Positions 42,692 to 52,349 are shown, counted from the stretch's first letter. The stretch is 53,089 bases of DNA from Frankia sp. QA3 (GCF_000262465.1 NZ_CM001489.1:6933351-6986439); one strand, 5' to 3'. The notes: a model not told the origin generated them from the letters alone. Made by a program: numbers and translations.

Positions 42692-44654
42692 GTCGCTGAT
42701 CATCCCTGGAGGGATCGCAACGACCACTGGCCGTTCGCGGCGATGGACTGCTCCCATGAGTCGCTGATCATCCCTGGAGGGATCGCAACGGGTGGTCCCG
42801 ACGATGGTGCAAACCCCCGCCTATGGTCGCTGATCATCCCTGGAGGGATCGCAACGCGACCGTCTCCGCGGTCGCGGGCAGCGGCGTGCGGGTCGCTGAT
42901 CATCCCTGGAGGGATCGCAACGCGGGTAGCGCCCGCTCGATCAGCTCGACGACGTGTCGCTGATCATCCCTGGAGGGATCGCAACCAGGTCTACCCGGCC
43001 AGGGCAAGACCCTGACGGCTGTTGTCGCTGATCATCCCTGGAGGGATCGCAACTTGGCTTCATCCTTGGGTCATTTGTCTACGGCTGGTCGCTGATCATC
43101 CCTGGAGGGATCGCAACGCCCTGGTGGCGTATGCCATGGCGTTTCTCCTTCGGGGTCGCTGATCATCCCTGGAGGGATCGCAACAGGTACTGCCCGACGA
43201 CGGCCGGTGCAACCTCCCGGGTCGCTGATCATCCCTGGAGGGATCGCAACCGAGCAGCGCAAGCGCGGCGTTGCCGGGGCGTAGGTCGCTGATCATCCCT
43301 GGAGGGATCGCAACAACGCTGCGGCCTTGACCTGATTGTCGACACCATCAGGTCGCTGATCATCCCTGGAGGGATCGCAACCCGAGGACGACGTTGGCCA
43401 GGCGCGCCGAGGCGGGCAGGCGTCGCTGATCATCCCTGGAGGGATCGCAACGGGGACATCCCGTCTCCTCTGTTGAGTTGGTAAGGGTCGCTGATCATCC
43501 CTGGAGGGATCGCAACCACGCCAGCGTGTCAGGTCAGATCTGACAGAGTGGCGTCGCTGATCATCCCTGGAGGGATCGCAACGCGACGCCTCCTTGATCT
43601 CCCGGACGCGCTGGCGGAGTCGCTGATCATCCCTGGAGGGATCGCAACAGCAGCTCGCCGGCGGCGATGGCGTCGGCCGGGGTGGTCGCTGATCATCCCT
43701 GGAGGGATCGCAACTTGCTCCTGTCCTCCGCCCCGTGGGCGGGAGATGGGTGGGGTCGCTGATCATCCCCGGAGGGATCGCAACGGGTCGTACCAGCCGA
43801 TGATGACGCCGTAGATCAGGGGTCGCTGATCATCCCTGGAGGGATCGCAACGGCTCCAGGTGATGCTGATCGGGAATGTCTGGCCGGGCGCGTCGCTGAT
43901 CATCCCTGGAGGGATCGCAACATCTCGCCCGCCGGCACGCAGAGCTGGCCGCGGCCGGGTCGCTGATCATCCCTGGAGGGATCGCAACCCGCCTACGAGT
44001 GTGCGGCGGAGAACCGGTGATCGAGTCGCTGATCATCCCTGGAGGGATCGCAACTCATAACGCCTCCAACGGGGCGGTAGGGAAGGATGTCGCTGATCAT
44101 CCTTGGAGGGATCGCAACGGCCGCCCCGAAGCGCACTGATGGGCACCTCAGCCACGTCGCTGATCATCCCTGGAGGGATCGCAACGCTGTGCCGGCGCCA
44201 ACTAGGAAGCGGGCAGGGCTTGCCCTCGCTGATCATCCCTGGAGGGATCGCAACACCCGGGCACCCCGGCCGCATGGGGCTGCTGGGAGGCCGGGTCGCT
44301 GATCATCCCTGGAGGGATCGCAACAGCGGTACCTGCGCGCGGTCGACTTCGACATCGGACGGTCGCTGATCATCCCTGGAGGGATCGCAACCGCAACGTC
44401 TCCTCACGGGCCGCCGCCGCAGCAGGGTCGCTGATCATCCCTGGAGGGATCGCAACCGCAACGTCTCCTCACGGGCCGCCGCCGCAGCAGGGTCGCTGAT
44501 CATCCCTGGAGGGATCGCAACACGAAACTCGCGGTGGTCTTCGTGCTGCTGGTCGTGGGGGTCGCTGATCATCCCTGGAGGGATCGCAACCCGTGCCCTT
44601 GGCCAGCCCGTATACCTCCATGAGGTCGCTGATCATCCCTGGAGAGGGCGCGAC
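42692..44654 (+). CRISPR. CRISPR array 3 (30 repeats, 29 spacers), read rightward
   Basis: Thirty repeats of the same 30-bp sequence at intervals of 64-70 bases, spacers 34-40 bp; the first is at 42692 and the last at 44625. Most are identical; variants are at 43755 (T to C), 44089 (C to T), 44225 (first base C) and the last one at 44625, whose final ten bases are strongly changed. The decay at the right end and the leader at the left agree on transcription to the right. Spacers 26 and 27 are identical. The array is about 2.8 kb from array 2 and has no cas genes of its own, so it probably uses the operon at 30,060-38,494. Confidence 0.98.
44392..44491 (+). repeat. Duplicated spacer in array 3
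   Basis: The spacers at 44392-44426 and 44457-44491 are the same 35 bases (starting CGCAACGTCTCC, ending CGCCGCAGCAGG), separated by one repeat. This is a tandem duplication of one repeat-spacer unit of 65 bp. Confidence 0.95.
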
Positions 44655-44735
44655 GGAGTGGCGTGCCAGCATCCGATGGTCTGGCGCGCTGCGGCTGTCC
44701 TCCATGGAGGGACTGCGGACCCGAACGGGGACGGG

Positions 44736-47237
44736 TCAGCCGGCGGGGGAGATGGACTGGATGTTGGCGATGGCGAATTCGCGGTCGTCGTTGCGCAGGT
44801 GGCACCAGGTGTCGAGCCAGCGGCCGAACATGGCGTTGATGGTGATGCGGCGGATGGTGCGCTTGCCGTTCTTGTCCCGATAGGTGATCACCACGTCGCC
44901 GCGGGATTCGACGGCCTCGGCGAGCAGGGCGAGTTCGCCGTCGTTCAGGCGGTCGTTGAGGCCGGCGAGTTCGCGGACCAGGGGGCTCGGCGGGGGCACG
45001 CCCTCGTCAACATCAATAAACAGCCGCGTGATGAGTTCCTCCGGGGTCACCCTCCGGGGTGCGCCGTCGGCGGCTCGGGGCCGGCCGCTGCCGGTGGGAG
45101 CCGGCGAGGCGCCCGGGGGACCGGACCGGCGACTCCGGGGGCTGCTCGGGGAGGTCTCGGACGGTGTGCGACCGGGCGGGACGATGACGGTGCCGGTGGC
45201 GTCCTCGGCGACGGGGTAGAAGCCGGCGCGGCGCAGTTCGGCGAGGACGGTGTTGGGTTCCTCGGGGCTGGACAGGACGGTGGGGGCGAGTCGGGCCAGG
45301 TACAGCTTGGCGAGGACGCGGGTGTGCAGCAGCTCGGTGGTCGTCGGCTCGTCGCCGAGGATGGCGCTGCGCAGGCCGCGGACCCGGACGTGGCCGTGGC
45401 GGCGGGCGACGTCGGTGACGAGGTAGCCCAGGGCCTGGGGCAGCTCGTGGTCGGCCATCGCGCGCAGCTCGCCGAGCAGCTCGTCGGCGGTCCAGCCGGC
45501 GTCCAGGGCCGCGCGGACGGACGCGGGGGTGAACCGCCAGGTCCCGGCGGCGCCGCGGGATTCGGGTTCGGCGGTGGCGCGCAGCACCTGGGCCATCGCC
45601 GCGGTCGGTGGGCCGGAGACGACGGCGGTGAGGTCGGACTGGAGGATCAGGCTGGGCCTGGACTCGGGCAGCAGCTCGGTGCAGCGCTCGCCGAGGGCCG
45701 CCGCGGCGGCGGTGATCTCCGCGGCGAGGGTGCGGCGCGACGGGAAGGTGGCGGTGGGGCCGGCGAGGTCGGCGAGGCCGGCGGCGCTGGTCCGCAGCGC
45801 CTCGCCCAGCTCGGTCAGGACGTCGACCGCCGCGACGCCGAGCAGCTCGGCCTCGCGGATCGTCGCCGCCATCACGGCTGCCCGCAAGGGGTCCGGGTAG
45901 GCGTCCAGGGGGAAGAACCAGTCGATGTTCTCGGCGGTCAGCCGCACCGAACGGCCGCCGGCGGCGGCACGCAGCAGGGCCCCGCGCAGCAGGCCGGCAT
46001 CGGACTCCACGGGCAGCGGCGGGGCGATGTCCCGCTCGTCGTCGAGCTCCCGGCCCGACGGCGCGTGCTCCACGATGTACCAGGCCAGCGCGAGCGAGGC
46101 CCACTGCCGGCTCGGCGGGGCCTGGCGCCAGGCGGTGAACTCCGGTCCCGGCACGTAGCCGGCCGCGCCGTGGACCAGCAGGCCCGCGGTCGCCGTCAGA
46201 TCGATCCACACCGGTAGGTCCGCCGGCGGCAGCGACAACCGCTTGGCCAGCCGCAGCCGTTCCCGCCCGCCGATCCCGCCGCGCTTGAGCGCCGCGATCG
46301 GCACGGCCGCGGCCTCGTCGAGCAGCGCCGTGACGGTGCGGACGGCGTCCTGCGCCGCCGCCTGCGCGCTCGAGCGCACACCGGCCGGATCGACCGCCGG
46401 TCGGGGGACGTCCGGTGGGCCGGTCAGCGCGCGGCGGTTCTCGATGATCCAGGCGCCGACGGCAACCTCGCGGGGCAGGTGCGCCTGGCCGCCTATCGGC
46501 AGCATCAGACCGGACCGGATCAGGGCCCGCACCGCGGACGCCCCGGCGCGGTACCCGCGTTCGGCCAGCACGTCCTCGAGGGGGAGGTCGTCGTCGGCGG
46601 CCGCCCACAGGTCCGTCAGCACCTTTCGCGCCGGCGGCGGTAGCTCGGCGATGACGGCCGCCACCCGCGCGGTGTCGGACATCAGCCGGGCATACAGCTC
46701 GACGAGCTCGGGCTTGCGCAGCCCGGTCGGGTCCTGACCGAACGCGCGCACCGCCGTCCGCACGTCCTCGACGAGCGACAGACGGGCGAGCTCCGCCGCC
46801 GTCCCGATCTCGGTGAACGGCTCCGACCAGTGGCTGTGCAGCGGCGCCAGGAGGCGGATGACCGGCTCGCCCGGGGCGCTCTCGCCGCCCTCGCCGCCGG
46901 CCGGGGCGGGCCAGGCCAGGCCGCGGGCGAACAGACCGTCCACCACCGCGCGCACGGCGTCCCGCGGCATGCTGAGCAGCCCCGCGAGGCGGTCGACGGT
47001 CACCGGGCCCGACAGCAGGGAGACCGCCACGCCCACGCGCAGACTGTCCCGGTCGAGCTCGGTGAGCGCCCGGCTCAGCGAGCGGGCGTCGGTCAGCCGC
47101 TGGGCCAGCTGGCCGAACCCGCGGGGCAGCGGTTCGACCAGGACGTCGGGGCGGGCGCGCAGCACGGCACCCAGCTCCGACGGGTCGAGACCGGCCAGAT
47201 GCGCGGCGAAGGATGGCGAGGAGGACATCGAGACCAT
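44736..47237 (-). CDS. Helicase-associated (Helicase_C_3-like) protein with WYL-like C-terminal domain
   Basis: An 833-residue protein like those encoded next to XPB-type helicases in actinobacteria (the Rv0862c type). The N-terminal half is built of winged-helix-like segments (LSGPVTVDRLAGLLSMPRDAVRAVVDGLFARGL, AALKRGGIGGRERLRLAKRLSL), the middle contains SLILQSDLTAVVSGPPT and LGYLVTDVARRHGHVRVRG, the usual core, and the end has a WYL-like fold (VVITYRDKNGKRTIRRITI, then WCHLRNDDREFAIANI). A disordered Pro/Ser linker separates the two. No helicase gene is adjacent here. Starts at 47237 or 47228. It ends about 80 bases from the decayed end of array 3. Role unknown. Confidence 0.8.
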   Translation of the reverse strand: MVSMSSSPSFAAHLAGLDPSELGAVLRARPDVLVEPLPRGFGQLAQRLTDARSLSRALTELDRDSLRVGVAVSLLSGPVTVDRLAGLLSMPRDAVRAVVDGLFARGLAWPAPAGGEGGESAPGEPVIRLLAPLHSHWSEPFTEIGTAAELARLSLVEDVRTAVRAFGQDPTGLRKPELVELYARLMSDTARVAAVIAELPPPARKVLTDLWAAADDDLPLEDVLAERGYRAGASAVRALIRSGLMLPIGGQAHLPREVAVGAWIIENRRALTGPPDVPRPAVDPAGVRSSAQAAAQDAVRTVTALLDEAAAVPIAALKRGGIGGRERLRLAKRLSLPPADLPVWIDLTATAGLLVHGAAGYVPGPEFTAWRQAPPSRQWASLALAWYIVEHAPSGRELDDERDIAPPLPVESDAGLLRGALLRAAAGGRSVRLTAENIDWFFPLDAYPDPLRAAVMAATIREAELLGVAAVDVLTELGEALRTSAAGLADLAGPTATFPSRRTLAAEITAAAAALGERCTELLPESRPSLILQSDLTAVVSGPPTAAMAQVLRATAEPESRGAAGTWRFTPASVRAALDAGWTADELLGELRAMADHELPQALGYLVTDVARRHGHVRVRGLRSAILGDEPTTTELLHTRVLAKLYLARLAPTVLSSPEEPNTVLAELRRAGFYPVAEDATGTVIVPPGRTPSETSPSSPRSRRSGPPGASPAPTGSGRPRAADGAPRRVTPEELITRLFIDVDEGVPPPSPLVRELAGLNDRLNDGELALLAEAVESRGDVVITYRDKNGKRTIRRITINAMFGRWLDTWCHLRNDDREFAIANIQSISPAG

Positions 47238-47450
47238 TGTTATCGCTGCGCTCGACGACCCTACCGGCCGGTGGGTAAGCGCTCACACAGGGACAACAGC
47301 GCCCATGGAAAGGGCAGGACGAGCCCGGGACGACCCGGTTGCCACCTCGCCGAGGCCGTGACGCGGGCGCCCCGCCGGACGACGCCTCGCCGCCACCGCG
47401 CGGGACGCCGACTACCGAAGGTGATCGGCGTCCCGAGCTGAGTGAGGGGG

Positions 47451-49136
47451 CTATTCCGCGTCGGGGAGGTCGGCGAGCGGCAGCTCCAGATAGGAGGTGG
47501 CTCCCTCCGGGGAGGAGAACTCGACCTGGCTGCCGTCGACGGTGGCGTCGGCGAAGAGCCGGTCCCTGGTGTCGATCACGAGGGCGAGCTGGTGGCCGGC
47601 GGCGATGCGGTAGTCCGCGGGCTGGAGCTGGACGTCGATCGCGCGCGCCTGGCCCTCCCGCTCGTTGAGCAGCGTGAACGGCGCACTGGTGATGATCTTC
47701 GCCTTGGCGTTGCCCGGATCGACGTCGAACAGGTGGGTCACGACCGTCGCCGTCGCCGCGGACGGGCGGACCGTCAGGTGCAGCCGCACGTTGCCGGTGA
47801 GCTGGCTCTGCTGGGCCAGCGGCTCGGTCACCCAGACGGCCGCGTCCCGCCGCGAGATCGACGCCGTGTCGTAGATGGCGGGGGCGCCGAGCCGCTCCAG
47901 GACGCCGGTCTGGACGAGCTTCTCGGCGACGTGCGCGGGGGTGTCCGCGCCCGCCTGGATGGTCGTCGTCCACCCGGTGGCGGGACGGGACGCCAGCGCG
48001 CCGTCGGTGGAGCCGGGGCGCGGCTGGTCGAGGTAGAACCGCCGGGTCGGCAGGACGTACGACTGCCAGTCGTTGGACTTACGCAGGTCGAACAGGTTGT
48101 GCATGTACTCGGTGTGGACGTTGCCGTCCTCGCCGACGCCGCTGTCCCTGCCCAGCAGGTGGCGGTCCAGCCAGCGGAAGGTCGTCGCGGTCGGCCGGCT
48201 CCAGCCGCCGAGGAAGCCCAGGATCTCGTCGCCGCCGTGGTCGCCGATCTGCACCAGCAGCCGGCGCGGGCCGGTGAGCTGGTTGAACAGCTCGACGACG
48301 GCCGGCACCGAGAAGATCGTCTCGTGCCAGTAGGTGCCGAGGAAGACCGGCACCCGCCGGGCGTTGAGCCGCTCGACGTAGCTGATCGGCGACCGGATGG
48401 CGCCGAAGTCCAGCAGGTTCTTGATGTTCTTGTTGGCGCGGAAGTCCTCGAAGATCTGCCGCGTCTCGTCGGACAGCCGGTCCTCGCCGAACAGGTTCGC
48501 GAGGGCCTCGAAGGCCGCGATGTGCCGGGTCTCGTTCTCGTACAGCGAGCGGGCGAGGTCCGCCCAGGCGCTCTGCGCGGCGACCGCCTTCACCCGGTCG
48601 TCGTGCGCGGCGATGATCAGGCTCTGGCCGGCGCCGTAGGAGGAACCGGCGAACCCGATCTGCTCCGGGTTCACCCGGTCGGCGTGGTTCTCCAGGATCC
48701 AGTCGATGACGGCGGAGCCGTCCGCCCGGTCCCGCGGCCCGGCGACGTCGATCTTCCCGGTCGAGTCGGCCAGGCCCCGCTCGCTGTACGCGACGGCGAG
48801 ATAGCCCCTGATCGCGAAGTTCAGCAGCAGGCCGGGGTAGGAGCGCCACCCGGTGGGGGCCAGCGGCGCCGGCAGGACGACCACCGGATGCGGCCCGGTG
48901 CCGAGGGGGACGAACACGCCCGCGTCGAGCTGGACGTCGGGGTCCGCGCCGGGAATCCGCACCGACGCGAACGTGCCCGCGCCCTGCAGCTGCTGGAACT
49001 TGCCGGCGGTCGCGGGCGGAAGCTCCCGGAAGTCACCGCGGTCCAGGTTCTCCAGTGCCCGGATCTCGGCGTCGAGCAGGGCTCGGTTCTGGGGCGCGAA
49101 ATCGAAGACCGTCGTTCTCTGGGGGCTCGTGGCCAC
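47451..49136 (-). CDS. S15/CocE-NonD-type alpha/beta hydrolase
   Basis: A 561-residue hydrolase of the X-Pro dipeptidyl-peptidase/CocE type. The catalytic Ser is in IGFAGSSYGAGQSLII (nucleophile elbow GSSYG), preceded by DGSAVIDWILENHADRVNPE; likely Asp and His lie around VLIQIGDHGGDE-type sequence (LLVQIGDHGGDEIL). The C-terminal part is the jelly-roll domain typical of the family (LTGNVRLHLTVRPSAATATVVTHLFDVDPG ... HQLALVIDTRD). The GTG at 49136 has AAGGAG about 10 bases upstream. No signal peptide is seen. Natural substrate unknown. Confidence 0.88.
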   Translation of the reverse strand: MATSPQRTTVFDFAPQNRALLDAEIRALENLDRGDFRELPPATAGKFQQLQGAGTFASVRIPGADPDVQLDAGVFVPLGTGPHPVVVLPAPLAPTGWRSYPGLLLNFAIRGYLAVAYSERGLADSTGKIDVAGPRDRADGSAVIDWILENHADRVNPEQIGFAGSSYGAGQSLIIAAHDDRVKAVAAQSAWADLARSLYENETRHIAAFEALANLFGEDRLSDETRQIFEDFRANKNIKNLLDFGAIRSPISYVERLNARRVPVFLGTYWHETIFSVPAVVELFNQLTGPRRLLVQIGDHGGDEILGFLGGWSRPTATTFRWLDRHLLGRDSGVGEDGNVHTEYMHNLFDLRKSNDWQSYVLPTRRFYLDQPRPGSTDGALASRPATGWTTTIQAGADTPAHVAEKLVQTGVLERLGAPAIYDTASISRRDAAVWVTEPLAQQSQLTGNVRLHLTVRPSAATATVVTHLFDVDPGNAKAKIITSAPFTLLNEREGQARAIDVQLQPADYRIAAGHQLALVIDTRDRLFADATVDGSQVEFSSPEGATSYLELPLADLPDAE

Positions 49137-49525
49137 TCGTCTTGTCTCCTTGCCGGAAGTCGGAGCACAGCAGGGCAGATCGCCAGGCGTCGTCAGGCCG
49201 TGCATTGAAGTGACGGGATTCCACCGGTTCCCCCGGGCGGTCCGTGGACCACCGGCCGGTTCGACGCCGATCCGCGAGGCCGCGATGATGAAGGTTCCCG
49301 GAACACAGGACCGAAGCGTAGGGCCGCCGTCGGCCGGCACCGTTGAGGCGGACACTTGATGCGTGGCGTTCGGCGACGTCGCTTTGGTCCGGCTTCGGGC
49401 GGACCGTCTCCGGATTCTCCCGGATGGTGGCTGCCGCGACGGCGGATACCCCGAAGTGACCCGTTGGGATGACGAATGCCGGGATGCCGGCTGTGGGTCG
49501 GGCCTGTGCTGATAGCGTTTCCGGC
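49137..49525. promoter_or_regulatory. Intergenic region between divergent hydrolase and TmrB-like genes
   Basis: About 390 bases with no coding frame of recognisable content. GATAGCGTTTC just before 49,526 could be part of a -10 element of the TmrB-like gene, giving a very short leader. The left end carries the AAGGAG site of the hydrolase gene. Confidence 0.4.
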
Positions 49526-50137
49526 ATGCTCATCTGGCTCAACGGGCCCAACGGGATCGGTAAGACGCAGGTGGCCTACGAGCTGCACCGCGGGCTGGCC
49601 GGCGCTTTTGTCTGCGATCCGGAGCATCTCGGTTTCGCGCTGCGCCGGATGCTGCCCGCGCGACTGCGCGGCGACTTTCGCGACCTGCCCCTGTGGCGGG
49701 ATGGCGTCGTTCACATGCTCCGTACTGTGCTCGATGCTGGTGGCGGGCCGGTCGTCGTGCCGATGACGGTGCTGGATCCCGGGCTGCTGGCCGCGCTGAC
49801 CGATCCGTTGCGCGCCGCCGGGCACGAGGTACGGCACGTGACGCTGCTTGCCGACCGGGCCGTCCTGCTGCGGCGCATCCGCTCGCGCGGGGAGACCGCC
49901 CGTAGTTTCGCCGCGAGCCAGGCCGACCGCTCCCTGAGCGTGCTGCGGGCGCCGGAGTTCGCCCGCCACCTGGCTACCGACGGCATGCCGATCGGCGCCG
50001 TCGCCGCCGACATCGCCGCCGGCGCCGGGCTGGCGTTCACCCCCGACGCCGCGGGTCCGCTCCGCCGCCGGGTTCGCCGGCTCGGCGTGCAGCTACGCCA
50101 CCTCCGCTTCGACGAACTCGTCGGCCTACCCCGCTGA
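49526..50137 (+). CDS. TmrB-like P-loop ATPase
   Basis: A 203-residue protein very similar in layout to TmrB, the ATP-binding tunicamycin resistance protein of Bacillus subtilis. It begins MLIWLNGPNGIGKTQVAYELHRGL (P-loop with GKT), continues CDPEHLGFALRRMLPARLRGDFRDLPLWR and PVVVPMTVLDPGLLAAL, and has the HVTLLADRAVLLRRIRSRGE and RSFAASQADRSL segments that line up with TmrB. TmrB is thought to bind the drug at the membrane; many relatives are annotated simply as AAA family ATPases. The ATG at 49526 is the family start. Confidence 0.85.
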   Translation: MLIWLNGPNGIGKTQVAYELHRGLAGAFVCDPEHLGFALRRMLPARLRGDFRDLPLWRDGVVHMLRTVLDAGGGPVVVPMTVLDPGLLAALTDPLRAAGHEVRHVTLLADRAVLLRRIRSRGETARSFAASQADRSLSVLRAPEFARHLATDGMPIGAVAADIAAGAGLAFTPDAAGPLRRRVRRLGVQLRHLRFDELVGLPR

Positions 50138-50154
50138 CGGTTCCGCGGAACCGC

Positions 50155-50505
50155 TCACCCCTCGGCGTCGGGCCGGCGACGGGAGTCGAGGAACGCCGCG
50201 TAGTCGTCGAGCAGCTCCTCGAACTCCGCGATCGTGAAGTACACCGACTCCCACTGCTCGTACAACGACTCCAACAGCACCCGATCCCCCTCGATCTCCT
50301 GCACGGTGCCGTTCCCCAACGCAGCGTCCAACTCGCCCGCACGAACTCTCTGCCATCGCCGCACATATCTCGCGATGTCTGGCGAGTATGGGCCGACATC
50401 GCTTTCCAAGAAGTCGAGGACGGCAGCCTCGGTATTCCGGTCGAGCGGGGGTGAAGTCACCTCCAGGTTCTGATCTTCGTCTCGCCGGAACGTCCATCTA
50501 CTCAT
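50155..50505 (-). CDS. Candidate immunity protein for the EndoU toxin
   Basis: A 116-residue acidic protein (MSRWTFRRDEDQNLEV..., SDVGPYSPDIARYVRRWQRVRAG, ESVYFTIAEFEELLDDYAAFLDSRR). No family is recognised. Its ATG overlaps the stop of the EndoU-domain gene by four bases (ATGA), and small, acidic, immediately downstream genes are the rule for immunity proteins of polymorphic toxins. The role is inferred from this context only. Confidence 0.7.
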   Translation of the reverse strand: MSRWTFRRDEDQNLEVTSPPLDRNTEAAVLDFLESDVGPYSPDIARYVRRWQRVRAGELDAALGNGTVQEIEGDRVLLESLYEQWESVYFTIAEFEELLDDYAAFLDSRRRPDAEG

Positions 50506-51569
50506 CGAGGCTCCCCTGATTTGGATTTCTGGATCGGAAATGCGGTCCTGAGTTCTCCGTCTGGGCTGACGTAGAGCTGTATCAGAACGCCGTCGTAGCT
50601 GTCTCGCAGGGATTTCTTGGGAAGTGACTCATTATTTCCGAGTCTCGGCTCGATGACGTTGTCGTAGATCTTCTCGTAGGTTTTCTGCACGGCGTCGCGC
50701 ACCTTCTGTTCCGGCCAGTGGTTCGGGAACATGGTGTGCTCCGGAACATCCTTCCTCTTCCATTCTCCCGTGGTTGGATGGCGAAACTCGACGTCGGCAT
50801 GGTATGTGCCGTCAGATTTCCTGTCCTCTATCGAGGTGATGCGGCGGTCGGGTGGGGGCTGGCCGTCGGGGGCGCTGTGGAAGCCGACCGGGCGGCCCTT
50901 CTTGTTCCACTCGCCGTGCAGGATGTGCTGGAACACCTTCTCGCTGATCTCCGGCCGCGCGGGTGCGTCGGTGGCGCGGGCGTGTGGTCCGTCCGGGGGC
51001 CGAGGTGGGGTGTCCTGCGGGGAGGTCGTTCGCGGGGTGTCGGCGGGTGGCCGTCCTTCGGTCACCGGGGCGAGCTCGGCCGGCGAGGACCGTTGCGCCG
51101 CGTGCGCGTCGAGCAGGGCGGCCTTGCGTTCGGCGCTGGTGGCGGGTCCGGGGGTGGTGGGGGACGGCTCGCGCGACTCGCGGGGCACGCCGCGGTCCGC
51201 GTCGGCGGCGCGGGTTTCGAGCAGCGCCGCCTTGCGCTCGGCCGCGGTGGCGGCCGGTGCGGGCTGGTCACGGGCGGCGGGGGTCTGCGGAGGTCGATCG
51301 GCGGAGCGAGCGTCAGCGGGGGCGCCCGCGGCGTCGATGGTCCGGTCGGCCGGGCGGCTGTCGGCGGGGGAAGGCGCGGTTTCGCGCGATTCGCCGGCGC
51401 GGCGCTCCAGCAGCTCGGCCTTGCGTTCCACCCCCTCGCGCGAGGTGCCGATGATCCCGCCGGACGAGGGCGGGGGAGCATCGGTGGCGGGTTCCCGGGC
51501 GTCGGGACGGGAGGGGCGCGCCCCCGCGCCCGGGTAGCCGTCCGGCCGGGCGGAGTCGAACTCGGACAC
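50502..51569 (-). CDS. EndoU-domain polymorphic toxin
   Basis: A 355-residue protein. Residues about 205-352 match the bacterial EndoU RNase fold: FQHILHGEWNKKGRPVGFHSAP supplies the two His (H215/H218 and H231), then ITSIEDRKSDGTYHADVEFRH, EHTMFPNHWPEQKVRDAVQKTYEKIY and VLIQLYVSPDGELRTAFPIQ. The N-terminal 200 residues are disordered and contain three spaced units ERKAELLERRA, ERKAALLETRA and ERKAALLDAHA. No secretion or prepilin signal, WXG100 or RHS part is visible, so it may be a short toxin cassette or use another export route. GTG at 51569 follows GGGGA. Confidence 0.78.
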   Translation of the reverse strand: MSEFDSARPDGYPGAGARPSRPDAREPATDAPPPSSGGIIGTSREGVERKAELLERRAGESRETAPSPADSRPADRTIDAAGAPADARSADRPPQTPAARDQPAPAATAAERKAALLETRAADADRGVPRESREPSPTTPGPATSAERKAALLDAHAAQRSSPAELAPVTEGRPPADTPRTTSPQDTPPRPPDGPHARATDAPARPEISEKVFQHILHGEWNKKGRPVGFHSAPDGQPPPDRRITSIEDRKSDGTYHADVEFRHPTTGEWKRKDVPEHTMFPNHWPEQKVRDAVQKTYEKIYDNVIEPRLGNNESLPKKSLRDSYDGVLIQLYVSPDGELRTAFPIQKSKSGEPR

Positions 51570-51776
51570 CGGTCATCCCCGCCGCCGGCGACGCCGCGCC
51601 CGGCGGCCCCGCAGGGGGACCGCCGCGGTCGTCCCGGCTCCGGTCGGCCACCGACGGCGCGAGAATCTGATCGGTTCCTCCCGGCCGTCGCTCTGGCGAA
51701 TCCGCTCGCCGCGGACGATATCGCACTCAGAGCAACCAGGTTGTGACGATCCGGCGGAACGGGGCGGGTGGGACGG

Positions 51777-52349
51777 TCAGACCGGCGCGGCCGCCGGGGG
51801 CGCGGACCCTCGCGCCGCGAGATGGTCGGCGACCGCCCGTAGCGCCGCCGCCAGGGCGACCCGGACCTCGTCGTCGGTCACGGCGCCGTCGGGGCCCAGC
51901 GCATCGCGCGCCACGGGTACCGTCACGCACGCGGCTTCGATGACATCGGCGGTGACGTAGCGCAGCACGGTGGCGAGCTCGGCCAGCGCGCCCGTGCCGC
52001 GGCCGGGGGCCGCGACGTTGATCCAGGCGGCGGGTTTGCCGTAGAGGTCGCCGGTGCCGACCGTCCAGTCGAGCAGGTTCTTCAGGCTGCCGGGCAGCGC
52101 GCCCGCGTACTCCGGGGTGCAGAACAGCACCGCGTCGGCCGCGGCGAGCTGCGCCCGCAGGGCGGCGACCGCGGGCGGCGGCGCGGCGTCGTCGGCGTCC
52201 GGGGCGAACGCCGGCAGCCCCGCCAGCCCGTCGTACAGGACGGCCGTCACCCCGGCGGGGGCCAGCGCGGCGGCGGTCCGCAGCGCGGCCGTGTTCGTCG
52301 ACGATCCGCGGGTGCTGCCCGAGATCAGCAGAAGCCGTCTTTCCGCCAT
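51777..52349 (-). CDS. NADPH-dependent FMN reductase
   Basis: A 190-residue flavodoxin-like reductase: LLLISGSTRGSSTNTAALRTAAAL (FMN phosphate loop), AADAVLFCTPEYAGALPGSLKNLLDWTVG (the typical PEY.. GS(L/I)KN motif) and KPAAWINVAAPGRG. Members reduce FMN, quinones or chromate with NAD(P)H. The ATG at 52349 starts the fold; an upstream in-frame ATG at 52370 is less likely. It is followed by the toxin operon on the same strand after about 200 bases without a gene (51,570-51,776). Confidence 0.9.
   Translation of the reverse strand: MAERRLLLISGSTRGSSTNTAALRTAAALAPAGVTAVLYDGLAGLPAFAPDADDAAPPPAVAALRAQLAAADAVLFCTPEYAGALPGSLKNLLDWTVGTGDLYGKPAAWINVAAPGRGTGALAELATVLRYVTADVIEAACVTVPVARDALGPDGAVTDDEVRVALAAALRAVADHLAARGSAPPAAAPV

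Noticed and set aside
29181..44654. Self-targeting spacers against genes in this window
   Set aside because: None was noticed by eye, but 51 spacers cannot be checked fully without a search; no claim is made.
45013..47973. A 986-residue frame opposite in phase to the helicase-associated protein
   Set aside because: Arg/Pro/Ala-rich shadow frame of a GC-rich gene; no motif, and the true frame has family sequence throughout.
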